A DNA stretch of 64,000 bases from Noviluteimonas caseinilytica (GCF_018406605.1 NZ_AP024545.1:1550001-1614000); one strand, 5' to 3'. Positions 1 through 8,837 are shown, numbered from the stretch's first letter. Program-made: numbers and translations. Notes: generated by a model not told the origin, from the letters alone.

Positions 1-775
1 GCTCAACGGCGAAGGCCTGCAGCACGAAGATGGCCACTCGCATTTGCTCGCGGGCGCCGTGCCGAATTGCCGCAGCTACGACCCCACGTTCGGCTACGAA
101 GTCGCCGTGATCCTGCAGTACGGCATGCAGCGCATGCTGGAAGAGCAGCGCGACGAGTACTTCTATCTCACCCTGATGAATGAAAACTACGCGCACCCGG
201 AAATGCCCGAGGGAGCCGCTGAAGGGATCATCAAGGGGATGTATCTGCTGAAGGACGCCGGCAAGCCGAAGAAGGGCGAGTTGCGGGTGCAGTTGTTGGG
301 CAGCGGCACGATCTTGCGCGAAGCGATTGCGGCGGCGGAGTTGCTGGATAAGGACTTCGGGGTGACGAGTGATATCTGGAGTTGCCCGAGCTTCAATGAA
401 TTGCGTCGGGATGGGTTCGATGCCGAGCGGTGGAATCGATTGAACCCCGAGAAAAATTCTCGGACACCGTATGTCACCTCGCTACTGCAGGGGCGCCAAG
501 GTCCCGCGATTGCTGCGACGGATTACGTGCGAGCGTTTGCGGATCAGATCCGTGCGTTTGTGCCGGGGCATTACACGGTCCTGGGCACGGATGGATTCGG
601 CCGGTCCGATACGCGTGCCAATTTGCGTAGGCACTTTGAGGTCGACCGGTATTACATCGCCCACGCTGCGATTGCTGCGCTTGCACAAGAAGGCAAGATG
701 GCGGGGAAGGATGTGGCTCGGGCAATTAACCTCTATAAGTTGGACGTGAATAGAGGAAATCCCGTAAACGCGTGA
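1..775 (+). CDS. aceE: Pyruvate dehydrogenase E1 component, C-terminal part
   Basis: This is the 3' end of the homodimeric, thiamine-dependent E1 enzyme that decarboxylates pyruvate and passes the acetyl group to the lipoyl arm of E2. The gene enters from the left edge, open from base 2, so about 257 C-terminal residues are present. The tail matches the AceE family throughout: LNGEGLQHEDGHS at the edge, then SYDPTFGYEVAVI, LLGSGTILREAI and VLGTDGFGRSDTR, ending NPVNA. No aceF or lpd follows; the next gene is unrelated. From roughly base 300 codon choice becomes visibly less GC-rich at third positions and merges into the composition of the inserted operon downstream. Confidence 0.96.
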   Translation, partial: LNGEGLQHEDGHSHLLAGAVPNCRSYDPTFGYEVAVILQYGMQRMLEEQRDEYFYLTLMNENYAHPEMPEGAAEGIIKGMYLLKDAGKPKKGELRVQLLGSGTILREAIAAAELLDKDFGVTSDIWSCPSFNELRRDGFDAERWNRLNPEKNSRTPYVTSLLQGRQGPAIAATDYVRAFADQIRAFVPGHYTVLGTDGFGRSDTRANLRRHFEVDRYYIAHAAIAALAQEGKMAGKDVARAINLYKLDVNRGNPVNA

Positions 776-805
776 CGGGCTCGAGCAACGGATCAGGGGC
801 AAGAG

Positions 806-3800
806 ATGGCGAAAAGGACGTCGGGGAAGGTTTCAGTACATCAGCTCATTGCGGAGGCAAGAAGCGGACCGGATCGTCGCGTACTGGCAGTCCACAATTT
901 CAAGCGCTTTCACTCGCCGGCAGAGCAAGTTAGAAATTTCCAGTCGATATTTGGATCGCGCCAAGTTTTGGAATCGATCCATGGGCCAGCATTTCCATCT
1001 GGTCCGGCTCAGATATTTTCAACAAAAGTCCGGGCTCCCGCGACCTCAACTGTTTCCGAGGTAATTTGGGCTATAAACCGTTGCGCATTCTACGGCGCGG
1101 ACCTCAGTCGGTTCGTTGCCAATAGGCTGCAGTTCGAGCATCAAGTCGTAAGTTCCGACTTTGAATCGGCACAAGCATCGCTCTCAAGTATCCAGCAGGA
1201 CTTCGGATACTCCCAGTGGTTACTTGAAAATCGGATATTGGTTGCGGACCTAGAGGGGACTGAACAACTCCGCTCGATGGAGGCGCAAATCTACGATGAG
1301 CTCGAGGCGCGCTCTCTCGCTCAAGTGATCTTTCATTTCGCCGCGGCCAGGGTCAAGGCAAAGGGCGAGTCCGTCAAGGTCAGAGATGAACTCTCAAGAC
1401 TGTTAGATCCCGTCGGTGGCCACGACGTCGACAAATACCTAATCACCAAGATTCTGGACCTTCCGAGCCCGGAATATGACGCAATCGCGCCAACCTTAAA
1501 TTTCGAGGCAAACTCGAGCGTCATTGATCACTATGAGACGTTGCTGAAATCTCTGGTGTGGCTGTGTGCGATCGACTCGTTCGTTGAGCTGGCAGGATTT
1601 GCGCTTCGTCAATCCCTGGATGTTCTCTATAAGCGGACACGCGATCAGCGCATTGTTCCCTTGCTTCGCGCTGTGGGAGTTGTTGTCGCCAGCAGCGTTA
1701 GCTCGGAAAGCCGAGCACGCGTTCTAGAGCTGTTTTTTAAGTCGGACTATTCGGCCGTTTCTGAAGCTGCAGTTCGTCATCTCAATTCCGATCCGTTGGA
1801 CATGATTGCGCTGGCGGTGCTGGCGAAGTCGGATGTGAGGGCTGGGACTTCCACAGAACTCGGGTATCCGATACTCGACCGCGCAAAAGCGAGCCTGATA
1901 GAAGTCTTCAAGCTCAGCGAGAAGGCATATGCGAGTGCTGCGGACATTATCGCCATGTCCCTGCAGTTTTATTCCCACGACTGGGCCTTGCAGGTAAGGC
2001 AAATTGCCGTGGACTGTCTGCGCGAAGAGACGGCGACTGTAACGGTTCCAAGCTTGAGGCGCGTTTTCCTAATGGATGTTCGCCCTTCCCCTCTCGCACG
2101 AATCGGAGCCAGGGGAAAATCAAGCGACGCACTCAGAAACGAATTTAAGGAGCTGTATGGGTGGACTGGGAATGCGATGGACGCTCTCCTGTTGGGGGTC
2201 GCGTCGGAAGGCGGATTGAGTCCAAACCGCCGCCTCACGTATTTAGCAAGACATTCGTTGGCGGCAAATGACGCCACCTCTGCCGAATCGGCGTTGATGC
2301 AGGTCGCGATCAAGTCCAGAGAAATTCAGTCTCGGGTATCGTCGCTACAAGCGCTAGCGGCAGAGCAACTTGGCGATCTGGAGCGAGCCACCAAGGCGGC
2401 GGTTGATGCGTACTTGGCGAACGACTCTGTTCCCTCCGTCATACCGGTCGGAAAGCTCGTTGACAGGCTCGAAGAACCGTCTACGTGGCCGCAATCAATC
2501 GACCTTCCAATTCTGTTCGGAATACACAACACCTTGTATCCGGGCGCGAAGCTCTCGCACCTGCGATTTGCGTTTGAGAACTTCCAAGAAGACAACTCGA
2601 TCAAAATTGCTTCGGACCTCTCCGAGTTGCAACCTCCGATCGGAAAGGATCGGGAGATTGCGTATCTGCGCCATGTATGGCTGCCGGAAGTAATGAGACA
2701 GACCACGATCTACAGAAGCTCTGCTCAGATCGAGGAAGCAAGAATCCAAGTCTGTCGATACTTGGCGTCAATTGATGCCGAGAATGCGGCGGACTACAAC
2801 GGTGAAATCAAGGATCGGGTAAAGCGCCAGGAAATTGCAAAGGGGACAACCCTCGTCGAGCAATCCAAGGTGTACGTGGATATTGAGGCAATCAAGACTA
2901 CGCTGAGGGCACGCTTGGGTGGCGCCTATGCGCGGTTTCGCTCACTCGAGCGACCGAGCCCTTCTCCGGCAGATCGATTTATCGCCGACCTCGGCGAGTC
3001 ACTAGAAGAAATTAGTCTCAGTTCGAAGCGCTCGGTTGGAGATCTCCTCTCCTCGATTCACATCATGAGTGACGAATCTAACGCTGAAGTCGACGCTCAG
3101 TTTGATTCGCTTTACACCGATATCACCAATGAGTTCGTGAAGGGAGATCACGGACTGAACGCATACTTGAGTACGCGCGTTCGGCACGGAAGACTCAGCA
3201 ATGCACTCCGAAAGCCCGTCGCAGATGAGCACTTAGTCTCAACAAAGAAAGAGTCCGGAGAGGGCTATTACCCCAATAGCTACTGGGAGGACAAACTTGA
3301 CGGACTGAATGCGACTGAGCGCGAGGCTGTCCTGGGCGCGCTGGACCAATTCACACGTACATATGACAGCATCATCGGGCATATAAGAAACGACCTCGTC
3401 CAAGTGCGCGTTATGCACGGAACCGCGCGCGGGGAAAAGAGCGAGGCGTTGTTGGTCTATCGATCTTCAAATACCGAGCGAATGTTTCTAAGGCATCAGC
3501 TTAGACAGCTTGACAACATCGATGACTTCATTGACGTGTGCATCGACACTCTGTGGGCCAAGACAGATCAGAACCTCCTTCGCGTGCAGCAAACGCTTGA
3601 GAGTTCCGTCAAGGATCAATTCGCTGACGCATTCGATCGCCTTTCTCATTCGTTGGATGGAGTTCCTCAGGTTCAGGGGGTTCTGGAACTCAGGAACGCC
3701 ATACTTCGGGCGAACACCGCCTCGCAATTGAAGTTGCACGAGGTATCCGGGTGGTTCAAGCGAAGCACGGTTTACTACCGAGAGGACTATTTTCCATCGT

Positions 3801-4300
3801 TCGCCGTTGAAGTGGCTTCGAACATCACGAAGAAGACTCTACCCGAGCATGCCGGCGTTCCCGACGTCGACGTTCAGTGTGAATCCTTTGGCCAGGTGAT
3901 GCCGGGAAGAACGCTTGATGGAATGGTTGATGCCTTCTATGGGCTGCTAAGCAACGCACTCGCGCATTCTGGGCTAGTACCTGAAGAGCTCAATATTCGA
4001 GTTGAAATTCGCCTGCAAGGACCATCATTTGCCGCGCGAGTTTCGAACAATGTGGCAGCTGACCTGCCCGCGCCTAATGACATTGCAAGGCTCGCGAAAA
4101 TCAAAGCTGTACTTGGTGAGGCGGACTCCCGAAGCAAAGCTCAGGCCGAAGGGGGAAGCGGTATGCACAAATTGTGGCGGACGATCAATTCGCCTTTCTA
4201 TAGAAGGCCTGAGCTTGACTTCGGTTTCTCCGGGGCTGGATTTGAAGTTTTCTTTGCGTTCGAGCTAGAGGACTACGCTGATGAGAATCCTGTTAGTTGA
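806..4300 (+). CDS. dtcA: Detocs sensor kinase DtcA-like protein
   Basis: Large protein (1164 aa) proposed as the sensor histidine kinase of a Detocs anti-phage system. The first two thirds look alpha-helical and repeat-rich; residues about 470-620 are TPR-like. The C-terminus carries a GHKL-type ATPase: an N-box around N1050 (LLSNALAH), a glycine box at 1116-1119 (GGSGMHKLW) and a final GAGFEVFF strand. A canonical H-box is not obvious. H978 (LKLHEVSGWF), some 70 residues before the N-box, is the best phospho-acceptor candidate. The stop overlaps dtcB by 20 bases, so the genes are co-translated. Codon use is AT-richer than the genome, which suggests acquisition. By itself the protein would only be called a helical-repeat ATPase; the neighbours give the identity. 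Confidence 0.8.
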   Translation: MAKRTSGKVSVHQLIAEARSGPDRRVLAVHNFKRFHSPAEQVRNFQSIFGSRQVLESIHGPAFPSGPAQIFSTKVRAPATSTVSEVIWAINRCAFYGADLSRFVANRLQFEHQVVSSDFESAQASLSSIQQDFGYSQWLLENRILVADLEGTEQLRSMEAQIYDELEARSLAQVIFHFAAARVKAKGESVKVRDELSRLLDPVGGHDVDKYLITKILDLPSPEYDAIAPTLNFEANSSVIDHYETLLKSLVWLCAIDSFVELAGFALRQSLDVLYKRTRDQRIVPLLRAVGVVVASSVSSESRARVLELFFKSDYSAVSEAAVRHLNSDPLDMIALAVLAKSDVRAGTSTELGYPILDRAKASLIEVFKLSEKAYASAADIIAMSLQFYSHDWALQVRQIAVDCLREETATVTVPSLRRVFLMDVRPSPLARIGARGKSSDALRNEFKELYGWTGNAMDALLLGVASEGGLSPNRRLTYLARHSLAANDATSAESALMQVAIKSREIQSRVSSLQALAAEQLGDLERATKAAVDAYLANDSVPSVIPVGKLVDRLEEPSTWPQSIDLPILFGIHNTLYPGAKLSHLRFAFENFQEDNSIKIASDLSELQPPIGKDREIAYLRHVWLPEVMRQTTIYRSSAQIEEARIQVCRYLASIDAENAADYNGEIKDRVKRQEIAKGTTLVEQSKVYVDIEAIKTTLRARLGGAYARFRSLERPSPSPADRFIADLGESLEEISLSSKRSVGDLLSSIHIMSDESNAEVDAQFDSLYTDITNEFVKGDHGLNAYLSTRVRHGRLSNALRKPVADEHLVSTKKESGEGYYPNSYWEDKLDGLNATEREAVLGALDQFTRTYDSIIGHIRNDLVQVRVMHGTARGEKSEALLVYRSSNTERMFLRHQLRQLDNIDDFIDVCIDTLWAKTDQNLLRVQQTLESSVKDQFADAFDRLSHSLDGVPQVQGVLELRNAILRANTASQLKLHEVSGWFKRSTVYYREDYFPSFAVEVASNITKKTLPEHAGVPDVDVQCESFGQVMPGRTLDGMVDAFYGLLSNALAHSGLVPEELNIRVEIRLQGPSFAARVSNNVAADLPAPNDIARLAKIKAVLGEADSRSKAQAEGGSGMHKLWRTINSPFYRRPELDFGFSGAGFEVFFAFELEDYADENPVS

Positions 4301-4754
4301 GGACGACCCAGAGAAGGCGCGGCGCCTTGAGGATTTCCTTTTTAAGGAGCGCTTGGCGCAAGAGGTGATCGTTGCTAAGTCGTTCGATGCGGCACTCTCT
4401 CAACTGATGCAGATTTCCAGTAAGGAGTCGTCTTCGTTCGACGTAATGTTGTTGGACATGACAATGCCGACTTTTGACGCGGCCGAAGATGAACCGGAGG
4501 GCGGTGCACCTGAACATTTTGCGGGCCGAGATCTATTAGCGCAGATGAAGTTGAGGGCGATCACCGTGCCAACGATTGTGATCACCATGTTTGACATTCT
4601 TGGCGAAGGTGCTGGCCGCATGTCGGTCGGGGACTTGGCAAAACAACTTCAAAGGGACTTCTCCAAGACCTTTGTTGGACTCGTGCAATACAGCCAAGCA
4701 AAGGAAGGCTGGAGATCAACGCTTCGGTCGATGATTGGGAAGATCAAACGATGA
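4281..4754 (+). CDS. dtcB: Detocs stand-alone receiver DtcB-like protein
   Basis: Single receiver domain of 157 aa without an output domain. It shows the receiver fold signature ILLVEDDPEK, with the acidic pair D8/D9, and the phospho-acceptor D59 in LLDMTMP. An acidic insertion follows the acceptor strand, and VITMFD forms the next strand. In characterised Detocs systems DtcB is a second receiver that takes phosphoryl groups from DtcA and is thought to buffer against accidental effector activation; that role is inferred here from position and domain content. It starts inside the end of dtcA, and its last four bases form an ATGA overlap with dtcC, so all three proteins should be made in step. 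Confidence 0.82.
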   Translation: MRILLVEDDPEKARRLEDFLFKERLAQEVIVAKSFDAALSQLMQISSKESSSFDVMLLDMTMPTFDAAEDEPEGGAPEHFAGRDLLAQMKLRAITVPTIVITMFDILGEGAGRMSVGDLAKQLQRDFSKTFVGLVQYSQAKEGWRSTLRSMIGKIKR

Positions 4755-5956
4755 CGACTTTGCGAGTATTGGTGGTCGATGACGAGCACGAAAAAGTCGT
4801 TGCCATCTCGACGGAGCTCAATAAGTTGGGCCTTCCAATACACATTGAGAGCCGGACGGACGCCGCCTCTGCTCGCAGACTCCTGCAATCCGAACGGTTT
4901 GACCTGGTGTTGATCGATGTGAGCTTGCCAGATGCGCTGGATACTGGCCCGTCGCCGATGGCCGGCTTTGATTTCTATGACCTGATCAGCATCGATGATC
5001 AGATTTACATCCCACGCAGTATTTTGTTTATTACTGCGAAGGAAGATAAGTTGGAAGAATCTCGTGCAGAGGCAAATGCGCGAGGAGTTGAGCTCTGCGA
5101 GGTTCATCCAGCGTCAGAGATCTGGCGGCCCTTCCTCGCGGCCAGGGCGCGGCTCGTGTATAGGCACGTGAAGTCAGAGGGATCAACAGACGTTGACGTT
5201 GCGGTGATTACCGCAATGAGAACTCCCGAGCTCAGCGAGGTGCTTGCCCTTGACTATGGGTGGCAACGTAAAAGATTCCCGGGCGATCCATCTACGTATC
5301 ACTTTGGGGTTGCGACCACTGACGGCAGGTCCATTAAAGTCGTCGCTGTAGCTGCAAGTCGAAAGGGGATGTCGGCTTCCGCGGCAGTAGCGGCAAAAGT
5401 CGCAACTAAGCTAAAACCGAAATATCTGGTGATGCTTGGTATTTGCGCAGGAATTCCTGGGAAGACCAATCTTGGTGATGTAATTGTCGCGAGCTCGACA
5501 TGGGATTGGGGAAGTGGCAAGCACACGCAGGATGAGTCCGGATCTGTTGTCTTCAAGACAGGGGCACTTCAAAGCACTCTCGACCCAACGTTGCTCGAGA
5601 TTGCGCGGGATGTTGGTGAGGAGCTGGAAGTTCGGCAGAAGATCCGAGCAGGCTGGACGGCAGCAATGCCCGCAGGTGAGTTCTCGGTGCACGCTGGCCC
5701 GATGGCAACGGGGGCGAGCGTTCTTGCGCACGAAGGGCTCGTGGAGGGAATCGTTGATCAGAACAGAGATGTTCTTGGAATTGAGATGGAAGCTTATGCC
5801 GTGATGGCGGCAGCGGAATCCTGTAAATGCGGCGCAATCGTTCTGAAATCAGTTTGCGACTACGCAGATGCAAGCAAGTCTGACGACTGGCAGAAATATG
5901 CGGCCTACACGAGCGCAATGTTTTTTTCGCACCTGATTGGCAAGTTGCCGCTGTAG
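4751..5956 (+). CDS. dtcC: Detocs effector DtcC-like: receiver fused to ATP nucleosidase (PNP) domain
   Basis: A 401 aa fusion. Residues 1 to about 130 are a receiver (acidic pair D10/D11, acceptor D56 in LIDVSLPDA). Residues about 148-401 are a purine nucleoside phosphorylase/MTA-SAH nucleosidase fold, with a GICAG glycine loop at 230-234, the IEMEAYAV ribose-binding segment at 344-351 (E345, E347) and a base-site aspartate D370 in KSVCDYAD. In Detocs, phosphorylated DtcC cleaves ATP and dATP into adenine and the sugar triphosphate, which stops phage growth and the cell. All key segments are intact, so the effector looks functional. Its start overlaps the dtcB stop (ATGA). A stress-nucleosidase role without defence is the alternative, but receiver plus PNP beside a DtcA/DtcB pair is distinctive. 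Confidence 0.88.
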   Translation: MTTLRVLVVDDEHEKVVAISTELNKLGLPIHIESRTDAASARRLLQSERFDLVLIDVSLPDALDTGPSPMAGFDFYDLISIDDQIYIPRSILFITAKEDKLEESRAEANARGVELCEVHPASEIWRPFLAARARLVYRHVKSEGSTDVDVAVITAMRTPELSEVLALDYGWQRKRFPGDPSTYHFGVATTDGRSIKVVAVAASRKGMSASAAVAAKVATKLKPKYLVMLGICAGIPGKTNLGDVIVASSTWDWGSGKHTQDESGSVVFKTGALQSTLDPTLLEIARDVGEELEVRQKIRAGWTAAMPAGEFSVHAGPMATGASVLAHEGLVEGIVDQNRDVLGIEMEAYAVMAAAESCKCGAIVLKSVCDYADASKSDDWQKYAAYTSAMFFSHLIGKLPL

Positions 5957-5961
5957 TTGGG

Positions 5962-5974
5962 GCCGGGACCCGGC
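5962..5974 (+). terminator. Short GC hairpin after dtcC
   Basis: A perfect 6-bp stem with a one-base loop (GCCGGG A CCCGGC) lies five bases after the dtcC stop and is followed by TTGGTTTGG. It could terminate the Detocs operon, and it also marks where base composition returns to the GC-rich host pattern. The U-tract is poor, so the call is tentative. Confidence 0.35.
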
Positions 5975-6064
5975 TTGGTTTGGTGACGACCACAAAAATC
6001 AGCACCAACACCCAACAAATCACCTGCAAGCTAAACCCCGCATCCACCCCACGGAGCACCTCCC

Positions 6065-6982
6065 ATGCCCCTGGCCCACCCCATCACCCCCCACCTGTGG
6101 TTCGACACCCAGGCGCGCGAAGCGGCCGAGTTCTACTGCCGCGTCTTCCCGGACGCGTCAATCGATTCCGTCACCACCCTGCATGACACGCCGTCCGGCG
6201 ATTGCGACATCGTCTCGTTCACGCTCGCCGGCCAGCCCTTCATGGCCATCAGCGCCGGTCCGCTCTTCCCGCTGAATCCGTCGATCTCGTTCTTCGTGCA
6301 CTTCGATCCTTCGCGCGATGCCGATGCGCGCGCGCACCTCGATGCGTTGTGGGCGCAGCTGGTCGACGGCGGGCAGGCGTTGATGGCGCTGGACGCGTAT
6401 CCCTTCAGCGCGCGCTACGGCTGGGTGCAGGATCGCTTCGGCGTGTCGTGGCAGTTGATGCTCGTGGATGCGGCCGCGGCGCCCAGGCCGATGATCGTGC
6501 CGTCGCTGTTGTTCACCGGCGCTGCGTACGGCCAGGCGGAGGCGGCGGGCGCGTTCTATCGTTCGGTGTTCGACGTTTCGCAGGCCGGCCTGTTGATCCC
6601 GTATCCCGCCGGCATGGACCCGGACCGCGCGGGCACGGTGATGTATTCCGACTTCCGCCTGGGCGAGCGCAACTGGTTCGCCGCGATGGACAGCGGGCAC
6701 GCGCACGGGTTCGGGTTCAACGAAGCGATTTCGTTCGTCGTTCCCTGCCGCGACCAGGCGGAGATCGATCGATATTGGGCGCAGCTGTCGAGCGTGCCGG
6801 AGGCCGAGCAGTGCGGCTGGTGCAAGGATCGCTTCGGCGTGTCGTGGCAGATCGTGCCGGCGTCGATGAACGCGATCATGGCATCGGGGGATCGCGCGGT
6901 GATCGATCGTGTGACGCAGGCGTTCCTGCCGATGTGCAAGTTGGATGTTGCGAAGATCGAAGCGGCGGCGCGGGGCAACTGA
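6065..6982 (+). CDS. Two-domain VOC (PhnB-like) family protein
   Basis: Soluble 305 aa protein made of two vicinal-oxygen-chelate modules of the PhnB/3-demethylubiquinone-methyltransferase-like type. The first (about 1-145) begins ITPHLWFDTQAREAAEFYC and closes with YGWVQDRFGVSWQL. The second (about 150-300) repeats the pattern, ending CGWCKDRFGVSWQIV. These are the usual begin and end signatures of this family, which is rarely linked to a defined reaction. The substrate is unknown. The start is the ATG after CACCTCCC. It probably shares a transcript with the small membrane protein three bases downstream. Codon use is back to the GC-rich norm. Confidence 0.88.
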   Translation: MPLAHPITPHLWFDTQAREAAEFYCRVFPDASIDSVTTLHDTPSGDCDIVSFTLAGQPFMAISAGPLFPLNPSISFFVHFDPSRDADARAHLDALWAQLVDGGQALMALDAYPFSARYGWVQDRFGVSWQLMLVDAAAAPRPMIVPSLLFTGAAYGQAEAAGAFYRSVFDVSQAGLLIPYPAGMDPDRAGTVMYSDFRLGERNWFAAMDSGHAHGFGFNEAISFVVPCRDQAEIDRYWAQLSSVPEAEQCGWCKDRFGVSWQIVPASMNAIMASGDRAVIDRVTQAFLPMCKLDVAKIEAAARGN

Positions 6983-6985
6983 GAC

Positions 6986-7348
6986 ATGACGCCCGCTGCT
7001 CGCCATCCAGCGCTGCGGTGGAGCCTCGCAGTCGGCGCTGCAACGCTATCCGCAGGGCTGCTTTGGACGCCCCTGATGGGTGCCGGCGATTTGACGGTGG
7101 CGATCATCGGCACCCTGTCGGTCGTCGCGATGGCGATCGCCTTCCGGGCCGCGTTCGGCTTTCATATGCTGTCGCTGCTCGGCGCGGTGGTGGGCTTCTG
7201 TGTCGTGCTCACCGGCCAGGGCTGGCTGCAGTCGGGCTATCTCGACCCGCTGTACGTGGGCATCGGGCTGCCCATCGCGTTCCTGTACGCAATGTGCGTC
7301 GCGATCGTCGTCTTCTATTTTTCGCGGCCATCGCCGGTGCGGTCATAG
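6986..7348 (+). CDS. Small four-helix membrane protein, unknown function
   Basis: A 120 aa, strongly hydrophobic protein with about four predicted membrane segments (around residues 10-30, 36-55, 58-78 and 88-112) and a short charged tail ending RPSPVRS. No catalytic motif or known family was recognised. It starts three bases after the VOC gene stop, which suggests translational coupling. Its 3' end overlaps, tail to tail, the small minus-strand gene ending at 7315 by 34 bases, so one of the two could be over-extended. Clear membrane pattern and normal codon use support it being real. Confidence 0.65.
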   Translation: MTPAARHPALRWSLAVGAATLSAGLLWTPLMGAGDLTVAIIGTLSVVAMAIAFRAAFGFHMLSLLGAVVGFCVVLTGQGWLQSGYLDPLYVGIGLPIAFLYAMCVAIVVFYFSRPSPVRS

Positions 7349-7539
7349 CTGTCCGAGATGCGATGCCTGAAACGCGACAAGGCCGATTCCCGCGCACCGC
7401 TCAACAGCGCCAATCCGACCAGCACCATGAGGCCACCCGGCACCCATAGCCAAAGTGGATTCTCGAGATAGAAGTAGCCGGCCGCGCCGAGTGCCGCGCC
7501 AATCGCGAGCATCAAGAATCCGGCCAGTCCCATGCGCAT
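7315..7539 (-). CDS. Small two-helix membrane protein, unknown function
   Basis: A 74 aa protein with two hydrophobic segments (about 4-22 and 28-46) separated by the turn YLENPLWLW, then a basic, polar tail (SRFRHRISDSYDR). It may be an inner-membrane protein. No family was recognised. Its 3' end overlaps the convergent plus-strand membrane protein gene. It lies 17 bases downstream of the next minus-strand gene and could be the last cistron of that group. The hydrophobic pattern is credible for a protein, but there is no independent support. Confidence 0.5.
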   Translation of the reverse strand: MRMGLAGFLMLAIGAALGAAGYFYLENPLWLWVPGGLMVLVGLALLSGARESALSRFRHRISDSYDRTGDGREK

Positions 7540-7556
7540 GTGCGAGCCCTCCCGGG

Positions 7557-7847
7557 TCAGGCGCCCGGTTCCGGAAAGAGGATGTGGCCGAAGCCGGATG
7601 ACCTTGCGTCACGAAAGGCTTCCCCGACAACGTCGTCGCGCGCGTCGAACTGCGCGTAGTCCGTGATGGTCTTGAGGCGCTCGGTCTCCAGGCTGGCCCA
7701 GCCGAGTGCGGCGAGGGATTTGCCCGCGATGTCCTCGGCCGTGGCGTCATCGTCGGCTTGGACAAACAGCAGGGCCCCGACCTTGGTGCCGGGTGGAAAG
7801 CGTGCATGCGCCGGGCCAGAGACGAGATTCGCGCGAATGCAGATCAT
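7557..7847 (-). CDS. Hypothetical protein, 96 aa
   Basis: Small soluble protein beginning MICIRANLVSGPAHARFPPG and containing the acidic segment QADDDATAEDIAGKSL. No signal peptide, membrane segment or catalytic motif is seen and the family is not recognised. The ATG at 7847 is preferred to one eleven codons upstream, because a GAGG box sits five bases before it and it begins just after the stop of the upstream gene at 7853. Those two genes, and possibly the small membrane protein downstream, appear to be co-transcribed. Confidence 0.6.
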   Translation of the reverse strand: MICIRANLVSGPAHARFPPGTKVGALLFVQADDDATAEDIAGKSLAALGWASLETERLKTITDYAQFDARDDVVGEAFRDARSSGFGHILFPEPGA

Positions 7848-7852
7848 GGGCC

Positions 7853-8261
7853 TCAGCCTATCCGATCGCGCGCCTTCCACGCAGCGGCCGCCCGGGCGAC
7901 CAGCGCCAGCCGATCACGCTGGTCCTCGGTGAGCGGCGCGCGCTTCGCCGTGCGCAAGAACGCATCGAACATGTAACCCGAGCGAAAGAAATACGGCCGC
8001 ACTTCCAAGGAAACAGACGGTTGCTTCCATCGTGTCCGGATCGCCCGCCAGCAGGCGGTCGAACGCGCCGTCGAGTCCGCCTGGAAACGCGAGTGCGTCA
8101 TAGCGGGCGTGGAAGTCAGCACACGCGGACCGCCACGCGCTTTCCTGCTCCGCGCTCTCGCCGCGATGCGCGAATGTGTCCTTGATGCGCGCGTTCAGCC
8201 GGACAATCTCCTGCGCGTTGGCCTCGATCAGCGCCTTGAAACGGTCGGCAGCGCAGGGCAT
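7853..8261 (-). pseudogene. Hypothetical protein gene with an apparent +1 frameshift
   Basis: Two overlapping reading frames together make one sensible protein of about 136 aa. The first begins MPCAADRFKALIEAN and runs to ATVCFL; the second continues EVRPYFFRSGYMFDAF to ARDRIG. Reading the first frame onward instead gives low-complexity, unprotein-like sequence. One extra base in the CCTTGG context near 8003-8013 would explain the break. The protein looks soluble and helical, of unknown function, and lies in an apparent operon with the gene ending at 7557. It may be a real pseudogene or a one-base assembly error. Confidence 0.55.
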
Positions 8262-8372
8262 CCGTTCACCACCAGTCGCGGGATGCGTCGAGCTTATGCA
8301 TCCCGTGTGTGGTCCCGCAAGCAAGGTGGCGTTCCCAGCGATCGGCGGGACGGGCCAAAAAAACGCGGAACA

Positions 8373-8837
8373 TCAGCAAGCCGAAGGACTGCCGTCCGCC
8401 GCCGAAGTAATCCGATCGCGACCAATCAGCACCCATTGTGTGAGCGCGCCCGGCACCGAGCTGACGAACAGAAACACCCAAACGAATCCCGCCGTCGCGC
8501 CCGTGCTGGGCGGCGGGTCTGACCACCCGGACATCGCCCAGAACATCCACGCCGGGACCGGTAACGCCGCCAGTGCAGCAAACACCATGGGCGACGCGAT
8601 CGACGGCGCACTCTGACCCAGGAGGTACTTGCCGAATGCCTGGAACCCAATCAGCGCCACGCAACTCAGCACCGACGCGAAGATCGCCATGAACGGCAAG
8701 CTGTGAATCAGCGCGTTATCCGGAGTCCCGTCGGCACTGAAATAGTCATACGTGCACAGCAGCCAGGCTTCCGAGGCGCACGGAATCACGAGTGCGGCCG
8801 CCAGCGCCTTGCCAGCATGCGTTCGTCTTTTCGTCAT
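8373..8837 (-). CDS. Four-helix membrane protein, unknown function
   Basis: A 154 aa hydrophobic protein with four likely membrane spans (about residues 10-30, 45-67, 82-105 and 118-140). The start at 8837 (MTKRRTHAGKALAA) gives a basic N-terminus followed by the first span, consistent with N-in topology; an ATG three codons upstream is an alternative. No conserved family or catalytic residue was recognised. It stands alone, with about 110 bases separating it from the next minus-strand gene on either side. Confidence 0.6.
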   Translation of the reverse strand: MTKRRTHAGKALAAALVIPCASEAWLLCTYDYFSADGTPDNALIHSLPFMAIFASVLSCVALIGFQAFGKYLLGQSAPSIASPMVFAALAALPVPAWMFWAMSGWSDPPPSTGATAGFVWVFLFVSSVPGALTQWVLIGRDRITSAADGSPSAC

